A stretch of 19,267 bases of DNA. It comes from JBCCSZ01 sp039199225. GTDB lineage: Bacteria > Bacteroidota > Bacteroidia > Chitinophagales > Saprospiraceae. Both the position numbers and the translations under genes were made by a program. The notes under the pieces were generated by a model. The model saw nothing but the letters and a program-made list of their open reading frames with translations, ran no database searches and was not told the DNA's origin. How positions within the stretch are numbered: position 1 is the stretch's first letter; every line of letters starts with the position of its first letter. Below, one piece after another: positions 14,415 to 19,267 of this stretch. The stretch covers positions 1-19,267 of the forward strand of contig JBCCSZ010000141.1 in NCBI GenBank assembly GCA_039199225.1. Direction: 5' to 3'.

Positions 14415-14990
14415 ATGCCTTTACAAAAAACCACCCCACAGGAAATCATCCGCCAAAGCATCCTGGTCTTTCGCCGGAAGGGTTACTACCGAACCAACAT
14501 GAGCGATCTGGCTCGAGCGACGGGTTTGACCAAGGGGGCCTTTTATCATCATTTTTCCAGCAAGGAAGATGTGATGCGCAAGGCGTTACAGGCATCTACG
14601 CAATGGTTTTGCGAAAAGGTCTTTTGCATTGCAGATGTCGAACAACTCAGCCCTGGCGAGAGATTGGATCAAATGGCGGAACTTTCCTTCAAGGCTTTCA
14701 CCTCCGGGGAGGGAGGCTGCTTTTTTGCCAATACGGTTTTGGAGACTGCCCATGTGGAGGATACCTTCCTAGCTGAAATCACGCTGTTTTTCGACAGTTG
14801 GAAATTGGCCATTCAAAAAATCTATCAACACAAGTATTCGGCCGAACAGTTGGAAGAAGTCGTTGAGCAAACCATAGCTGATATTGAAGGCTCCATTGTT
14901 TTGATGCAGCTCTACAAGACCCCTCATTTGTTGCAAAAAGCCTTGGACAGAAGCAGACAGCGATTGGCTGATAAAAATGATCTACCATGA
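14415..14990 (+). CDS. TetR/AcrR family transcriptional regulator
   Basis: A 191-residue regulator. The N-terminal 55 residues are a standard TetR DNA-binding domain: EIIRQSILVFRRKGYYRTNMSDLARATGLTKGAFYHHFSSKEDV, with the helix-turn-helix at about 27-46 (GLTKGAFYHHF). The C-terminal ligand domain (about 60-185) resembles the TetR_C class that often contains a CFxxNT-type segment; here GGCFFANTVLE (about 99-109). The ligand is unknown. The stop overlaps the start of the next gene (ATGA at 14987-14990), so the hydrolase is coregulated and its substrate is a candidate clue to the inducer. A probable operator overlies the predicted transcription start. The divergent amine oxidase may be a second target. 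Confidence 0.93.
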   Translation: MPLQKTTPQEIIRQSILVFRRKGYYRTNMSDLARATGLTKGAFYHHFSSKEDVMRKALQASTQWFCEKVFCIADVEQLSPGERLDQMAELSFKAFTSGEGGCFFANTVLETAHVEDTFLAEITLFFDSWKLAIQKIYQHKYSAEQLEEVVEQTIADIEGSIVLMQLYKTPHLLQKALDRSRQRLADKNDLP

Positions 14991-15901
14991 TCCACAAAGA
15001 ATCTTTCGAAGTCCGTTGCGCCGATGGTGTCCGCCTGAGCGGCCTGCTGATCATTCCGGAATCGCCCAAGGCTGTTGTCCAGTTCAATGGTGGTACGGCT
15101 GCCAAAAAGGAGTTCTATTTACCGTTTTTGGAGTACCTGGCAGCGCATGACTATTTGTGCTGTCTGTGGGATTACCGCGGCAGTGGCGCATCGGCCCCAG
15201 AAAACTTGTCTACCTGCACCTACGAACTGATGGACTATGGCTTACAGGACATGCCTGCCATCAAATCTTATTTGCGCGGACGATTTCCCCATCTGCCCTT
15301 CCTATTCTTGTGCCACAGCGTTGGTGGACAACAAGTCGGTTTCATCGATGAGCTAGAGGATGTGACAGGCATGGTGGGCTTTGCGGTGTCGACCGGCTAT
15401 TTGAGGCATATGCCCTGGTCCTTTTTTGCCTCTTCGATTTTCTTTTTCTACCTTTTCACACCCATCAGCATTGCCCTTAGAGGCTTCCTGGCTGCCAAGC
15501 GCTTTGGAATCATGGAGAACCTCCCTAGGGGAGTGGTTACACAATGGCGGGATTGGTGCGAACGAAAGGATTACTTTTTCGATCCTCGCTTTTATGGCAA
15601 GAGTGTCCCTAAAGGCCAATTCGACCGCTTGGATTTTCCCATTCACATTTTTTGGACCACAGATGATCCCATCTCCAATAAGCAATCCGTTCCTACCTTT
15701 TGGAGTCACATCAAAAGCCGAAAAGGAATTGATTTTACACAAATCGAACCGAAGCAAATTAAAGAGAAAGAAATTGGTCACTTTGGTTTTTTCAAAAAGC
15801 GGATGCGTTCCAAATTGTGGCCCCTGGCACTTACTAAGCTGGAAGAATTCCTCCAACGAACTGACTCTAAGAAGAATGCGCCCCTTGAATCCTTGGATTG
15901 A
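14987..15901 (+). CDS. Alpha/beta hydrolase (COG4757-like)
   Basis: A 304-residue alpha/beta-hydrolase. Catalytic set: nucleophile Ser111 in LCHSVGGQ (G-x-S-x-G varied to C-H-S-V-G), acid Asp226 or Asp227 in FWTTDDPIS, and His265 in EIGHFGFF. Strand-turn blocks KAVVQFNGGTAAKKEFY (28-44) and LCCLWDYRGSGAS (57-69) fit the fold. The whole pattern resembles the predicted alpha/beta hydrolases of COG4757, whose substrates are unknown. Residues about 143-168 are a hydrophobic lid-like segment rich in Phe, suggesting a lipophilic substrate or membrane contact. The ATG overlaps the tetR stop by four bases, so expression is tied to the regulator. Family is firm, reaction (esterase, lipase or other) is not. 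Confidence 0.88.
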   Translation: MIHKESFEVRCADGVRLSGLLIIPESPKAVVQFNGGTAAKKEFYLPFLEYLAAHDYLCCLWDYRGSGASAPENLSTCTYELMDYGLQDMPAIKSYLRGRFPHLPFLFLCHSVGGQQVGFIDELEDVTGMVGFAVSTGYLRHMPWSFFASSIFFFYLFTPISIALRGFLAAKRFGIMENLPRGVVTQWRDWCERKDYFFDPRFYGKSVPKGQFDRLDFPIHIFWTTDDPISNKQSVPTFWSHIKSRKGIDFTQIEPKQIKEKEIGHFGFFKKRMRSKLWPLALTKLEEFLQRTDSKKNAPLESLD

Positions 15902-15980
15902 GCAAGGACTTCGAGGGAAAGTCGAAATATTCTCGAACAAGTTCTCTGCTTAATTTCTACCAAATAATGCCACAGCCTAT

Positions 15981-15988
15981 TATATTTG
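15981..15988 (+). promoter_or_regulatory. -7 promoter element of pepT
   Basis: TATATTTG is an exact TAnnTTTG match ending 23 bases before the ATG at 16012. The best -33 candidate, TTTC at 15954-15957, is 23 bases upstream, slightly too far, so only the -7 half is well supported. Confidence 0.5.
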
Positions 15989-16011
15989 GTCTTTCAAAAT
16001 AATAGACTACC

Positions 16012-17265
16012 ATGCCTCAACCAAGCATTGCCCATACAGCTGTAGACAGATTTCTCAAATACGTCACCATTGATACCCAATCTGACGCCTCCTCGACGAC
16101 CTTTCCTTCGACAGAGAAGCAAAAGGACCTTGCCAAGGTGTTAGTCGAAGAGCTACTCGCTATGGGGATTTCAGATGCGGCAATGGACGAGCATGGTTAT
16201 GTCTATGCCACCATCCCTTCCAATGTGTCCAAGGAAGTACCTGTGATTTGTTTTTGCTCGCATATGGATACTTCCCCCGATAGCAGCGGTAAGAACGTCA
16301 AGCCCATCATCCACAAAGACTACGATGGCTCCGACTTGTTGCTGCCCAATAATCCCGAAGTGATCATTCGCCTGTCGGAACATCCCGGGCTGCAAGAGCA
16401 AATGGGAAATGACATCATTACAGCCAGCGGCAATACGCTTTTGGGAGCGGACAATAAGGCGGGCGTTGCCGAAATCATGGATGCGGCCCATCACCTGATG
16501 ACCCATCCGGAAATCCCACATGGCACCATTAAAATTTTGTTCACGCCCGACGAAGAGATTGGTCGTGGAGTGGATAAGGTCGATTTGGAACGCTTGGGAG
16601 CTGATTTTGGATATACGGTAGACGGAGAAGCCTTGGGGAGCCTGGAAGACGAGACTTTTTCTGCCGATGCCATGACGATTGTCGTGCATGGAGTCAGCGC
16701 ACATCCGGGTTTTGCAAAGGGGAAAATGGAAAGTGCCATTAAAATAGCTGGCGAAATACTGGCTGCATTGCCCAAAGATCGCTTATCACCTGAGAGTACG
16801 GAAGGAAAAGAAGGTTTTGTACATCCTGTCAAGGTAGAAGGCATTGCCGAAAAAGCAAGCATTCAATTCATCATCCGCGATTTCACCGATGAAAAGCTTG
16901 AGGCACACGAAAACTTTCTGAAAGAACTCACCAACAAAGTCCTGGAAAGCTACCCCAATTCCAAAGCAGAATTCATCATAAAGGAACAATACCGGAATAT
17001 GAAGAAGGTATTAGACGAACATCCAGAAATTGTAAGTATTGCCGAGGAAGCCATTCGCCGAACGGGCCTCGATCCCAAGCGGTCCAGTATTCGGGGCGGC
17101 ACAGACGGCTCCCGTCTTTCCTACATGGGCCTACCCTGCCCCAACATCTTTGCCGGAGAACACGCCTTTCATTCCAAGCAAGAGTGGGTCTCCGTACAAG
17201 ACATGCACAAAGCCGTCGAAACCATCGTCAACATAGCGACGATATGGGCAGAGCGGGCTTCATAA
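16012..17265 (+). CDS. pepT: Peptidase T (tripeptide aminopeptidase)
   Basis: A 417-residue M20B metallopeptidase that removes the N-terminal residue from tripeptides in the cytoplasm. All five metal ligands and the two acidic catalytic residues expected from E. coli PepT are visible: H84 and D86 in CSHMDTSPD, the bridging D147 in LGADNKAG, catalytic E181 and ligand E182 in PDEEIGRG, D204 in TVDGE, and H387 in HAFHSKQE. The dimerisation domain lies about 215-330 (VHGVSAHPGFAKGKM) and RGGTDGSRLSYMGLPCPNIFAG (361-382) is the PepT-specific block. The length is that of the family. Start ATG 16012 sits 23 bases behind a -7 element. It is a monocistronic unit between the hydrolase and the OmpA gene. 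Confidence 0.96.
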   Translation: MPQPSIAHTAVDRFLKYVTIDTQSDASSTTFPSTEKQKDLAKVLVEELLAMGISDAAMDEHGYVYATIPSNVSKEVPVICFCSHMDTSPDSSGKNVKPIIHKDYDGSDLLLPNNPEVIIRLSEHPGLQEQMGNDIITASGNTLLGADNKAGVAEIMDAAHHLMTHPEIPHGTIKILFTPDEEIGRGVDKVDLERLGADFGYTVDGEALGSLEDETFSADAMTIVVHGVSAHPGFAKGKMESAIKIAGEILAALPKDRLSPESTEGKEGFVHPVKVEGIAEKASIQFIIRDFTDEKLEAHENFLKELTNKVLESYPNSKAEFIIKEQYRNMKKVLDEHPEIVSIAEEAIRRTGLDPKRSSIRGGTDGSRLSYMGLPCPNIFAGEHAFHSKQEWVSVQDMHKAVETIVNIATIWAERAS

Positions 17266-17575
17266 CAAAAAATTTACCACATAAAACAAAGCGCATACAC
17301 TGGGTATTCCCCAAGCGCAATCCCTCCAATTGGACCGGCATTGATCAATCAAATGCCCACTTACCTGATGGCATCCTCTCCAACGCCTAAGAGATGCTCC
17401 TAAAAGTGCTGATTCTCTGAAAAAGAATCCAGTATATATTGAACATTCTTTTTATTTGTCCGTAGAACTAGCACATCGAGTAATCTCCCTTGTCTTGTCA
17501 GTATTTGTATGTACACGGAATGTACTCCCTGGGTTTTAATTTATTTGCAATGAACCTCATAAAAAACCTCGTATA
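17266..17575. other. 310-bp intergenic region with several small hairpins
   Basis: No credible gene lies here. Small inverted repeats are seen: GCGC (17291-17294)/GCGC (17315-17318) enclosing TGGG-TATTC-CCCA; GGCATT (17337-17342)/AATGCC (17352-17357) with a 9-base loop; GATTCT (17411-17416)/AGAATC (17424-17429); and GTACA-CGGAA-TGTAC (17511-17525). None has a T-run on the plus strand, so there is no textbook terminator for pepT. The last dyad may belong to the control of the OmpA-family gene. Confidence 0.5.
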
Positions 17576-18763
17576 ATGCGACTTTATTGGTTATCGGCGT
17601 TGGTTCTGACTGCCTCCCTTTCCAGTCTTTCGCTCAACGCACAAACAGCTACACTCAGCGGCCAGCTCAAGGAAACAGATGGCCGCGGCGCTTTGCGCAA
17701 CGTAAAAATTACGGTACTGAAAAATACTACACAAGAAATATTTGCAGAAGGGCTTTCGGCTAAGGACGGAAGCTTCAGCGTGGAACTCCCTACAGATATT
17801 GCCTACCGGATCGTCGCAGAAAAGAAACACTTTTTCTCCACCGATACCTTGCTGACCATCCCCGCATCGGATAGCTTATGCAACGTCCAATTGGAATTGG
17901 AGCGCAAACCTGGCTACGTATTCGACGTAACCATATCGGAGGCCACCCACAACGAAGCCAATATTACAGCGGTCAAAGGCGCACGCATCGAAGTTTTCAA
18001 CAACACCACCGGCAAAGAAGAATTGACGCTCAACGATTATCCACACGCTAATTTTAAATTCAACTTTGAAAAGGGAAATCACTATACCCTGATGATTCGC
18101 CGAGATGGGTACCTCAACAAGCGCATCGAGGCATACATCAACGTGGAAGGATGCATTCTTTGCTTTGATGGACTAGGCATCATCGACCCGGGCGTCACAG
18201 ACGTCTTGTCCAACAACAACGACATTGGAACTTTTCTGGCCAATATCCAACTGGAACCGGCTCTGATCAACAAGACCTTCGAAATCGACAACATCTACTA
18301 CGATTTCAACAAGTGGAACATCCGTCCCGATGCTGCCACCGAATTGGACAAGCTCATCGGCGTTCTACAAGACAATCCTGCCATCATCGTCGAAATGGGG
18401 TCTCATACCGATGCGCGCGGAAGAGATGCCTACAATATGAGCCTCTCTCAGCGTCGCGCCAGGGCGGCAGTCGAATACCTCATTACCAAGGGCATCAAGG
18501 GGGATCGGCTGACCTGGAAGGGATACGGGGAGACCCAATTGGCCAACCATTGCGAAGATGGTACCGTCTGCGATGAAAACAGCCACCAACGCAACCGCCG
18601 CACAGAACTGAAGATTGTTGGATTCCAACAAGAAGATCCACTGGAAAAACAGAGCTTGAAGGACATCATTGCCAGAGAACGAGTGATGGACGAACTATCA
18701 GGAGAAGACGTGATTCAGGTGGAAAAAGAAAGCAAAAAGGAACAAAAGGATCAAGAGAAATAA
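17576..18763 (+). CDS. OmpA-family outer membrane protein with carboxypeptidase-regulatory-like N-terminus
   Basis: A 395-residue envelope protein. Residues 1-22 are a Sec signal peptide (cleavage near LNAQ-T). Residues about 24-110 form a beta-sandwich of the CarboxypepD_reg/DUF4480 type (GQLKETDGRGALRNVKITV, DGSFSVELP), and about 115-190 look like a second sandwich (VKGARIEVFNN, YTLMIRRDGYLNKRI). Residues about 239-348 are the peptidoglycan-binding OmpA C-terminal domain: IYYDFNKWNIRPDA, GSHTDARGRDAYN with D279, LSQRRARAAVEYL with R294, and RNRRTEL. The two cysteines in NHCEDGTVCDENSHQ (about 324-338) occur in many Bacteroidota OmpA domains. Residues 352-395 are a charged Lys/Glu tail. It probably ties the outer membrane to peptidoglycan. 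No beta-barrel is evident. Confidence 0.92.
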   Translation: MRLYWLSALVLTASLSSLSLNAQTATLSGQLKETDGRGALRNVKITVLKNTTQEIFAEGLSAKDGSFSVELPTDIAYRIVAEKKHFFSTDTLLTIPASDSLCNVQLELERKPGYVFDVTISEATHNEANITAVKGARIEVFNNTTGKEELTLNDYPHANFKFNFEKGNHYTLMIRRDGYLNKRIEAYINVEGCILCFDGLGIIDPGVTDVLSNNNDIGTFLANIQLEPALINKTFEIDNIYYDFNKWNIRPDAATELDKLIGVLQDNPAIIVEMGSHTDARGRDAYNMSLSQRRARAAVEYLITKGIKGDRLTWKGYGETQLANHCEDGTVCDENSHQRNRRTELKIVGFQQEDPLEKQSLKDIIARERVMDELSGEDVIQVEKESKKEQKDQEK

Positions 18764-18783
18764 GAAATTACCAATAGCGCTAT

Positions 18784-18822
18784 AAATCCGAATGCTCGCT
18801 TAAGAACATTCGGATTTTTTTT
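18784..18822 (+). terminator. Intrinsic terminator after the OmpA-family gene
   Basis: AAATCCGAATG (18784-18794) pairs perfectly over 11 bases with CATTCGGATTT (18807-18817) across a 12-base loop, and the sequence runs into eight Ts (18815-18822). It lies 21 bases after the stop. It may also stop transcripts of the convergent minus-strand gene, though the A-run on that side is short. Confidence 0.9.
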
Positions 18823-18854
18823 GTCCGAACGAGCGCACTTAAGCCGTTGTGACC

Positions 18855-19160
18855 CTAAGCGACCAACTTACCGCCGCCCGGAAGGGACAGCTTGCCGGTT
18901 CGCAACTTGGTTTGTTGGGTAAACTTTTTCTTAAAGGTATCGATGAGGATTTCTTTCAACCAGTCTTTAAAGTTTTCTTCACCCCGGAGCTGGGTTCTTT
19001 TTTTAGAAGCCTGGAAGCTGGCTTCTCTGTAAAGGTGTCTGGCTTCAGAAGGATCGTTGGTCAAGTGGCGGGCAAAACGTTGAAGTAGCACCGCGTTTGC
19101 TTCTAGCTTTTGATAAAATTTAGGCGTTTCCATGACATAGGGGAATTGTTTGTTTAACAT
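18855..19160 (-). CDS. Short ECF sigma factor region 2-like protein, region 4 absent
   Basis: A 101-residue protein. Residues about 24-83 align by eye with region 2 of ECF sigma factors: LLQRFARHLTNDPSEARHLYREA matches the usual LxRxALRLTxDPxDAEDLxQET, and LRGEENFKDWLKEILIDTFKKKF matches FREGTNFKAWLFTIxRNTFINxYR. The core-binding acidic DAEDLxQ is altered to EARHLYR, and no region 4 follows: after TAG at 18855 only about 30 bases separate it from the terminator hairpin. So it is either a degenerate sigma remnant that kept an open frame, or a small protein that reuses the sigma-2 fold. Start ATG 19160; ATG 19133 is an alternative. A weak promoter (CTTG 19196-19199, 20 bases, TATTTTTA 19168-19175, minus strand) lies just upstream and would favour the second ATG. 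Confidence 0.65.
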   Translation of the reverse strand: MLNKQFPYVMETPKFYQKLEANAVLLQRFARHLTNDPSEARHLYREASFQASKKRTQLRGEENFKDWLKEILIDTFKKKFTQQTKLRTGKLSLPGGGKLVA

Positions 19161-19267
19161 TATAACCTAAAAATAGTCAATCTGTTCAACAAAACCAAGC
19201 GAAAGTTAAACAAAATCGCCTGCATCCATCTTTTTTTCAATAGCTCCATTTCGCACCTAAAAATACA

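Noticed and set aside
15353..15940. A 195-codon minus-strand frame opposite the alpha/beta hydrolase.
   Set aside because: The hydrolase frame carries a complete catalytic triad; the antisense frame has no family features.

Overview
The window reads as chromosomal DNA of a Bacteroidota bacterium, most likely a gliding or marine member of the Saprospiria (Lewinella/Haliscomenobacter-like); the genus is only an impression. The support is a large type IX secretion system (T9SS) cargo protein with a type B (CHU_C) sorting domain, a DUF1573 lipoprotein–YajC–YbbR cluster, an OmpA protein with a carboxypeptidase-regulatory-like N-terminus, several -7 elements of the Bacteroidota form TAnnTTTG, and almost no Shine-Dalgarno sequences. 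I see no tRNA, rRNA, IS element, phage gene or CRISPR array. Coding density is high and most genes are ordinary chromosomal ones.

Layout. 1-165: six perfect copies of a 19-bp tandem repeat running off the left edge. 166-2576 (minus): a GH15-type glycosidase gene whose stop overlaps the start of a small metallophosphoesterase gene (ATGA). 2728-4587 (plus): DUF1573 lipoprotein, yajC and a ybbR-like gene that begins inside yajC. 4757-8758 (minus): a 1333-residue secreted multidomain T9SS protein. 8860-9924 (minus): a class III CoA-transferase, divergent from a TPR lipoprotein (9979-10737, plus). 10812-14273 (minus): type II NADH dehydrogenase, ribokinase and a short flavin amine oxidase. 14415-15901 (plus): a TetR regulator overlapping an alpha/beta hydrolase, divergent from the amine oxidase. 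16012-17265 (plus): peptidase T. 17576-18763 (plus): OmpA-family protein, followed by a strong terminator. 18855-19160 (minus): a 101-residue protein resembling ECF sigma region 2 alone.

How the genes may work together. DUF1573, YajC and YbbR are envelope/secretion-associated proteins in one tight operon. The TetR gene carries a TetR-type imperfect palindrome right over its predicted transcription start, so it probably controls itself and the hydrolase, and possibly the divergent oxidase. The CHU_C protein would leave the cell through a T9SS encoded elsewhere. The remaining genes are metabolic or housekeeping singletons.

No complete new defence or mobile system is visible. The items most worth a second look are: (1) the sigma-region-2-only protein with altered core-binding motif; (2) the T9SS protein, built from a duplicated block of five modules (about 410 residues) in which each of ten modules carries exactly one early and one late cysteine 54-63 residues apart; (3) the TetR/hydrolase/amine oxidase module; and (4) the 19-bp repeat array.
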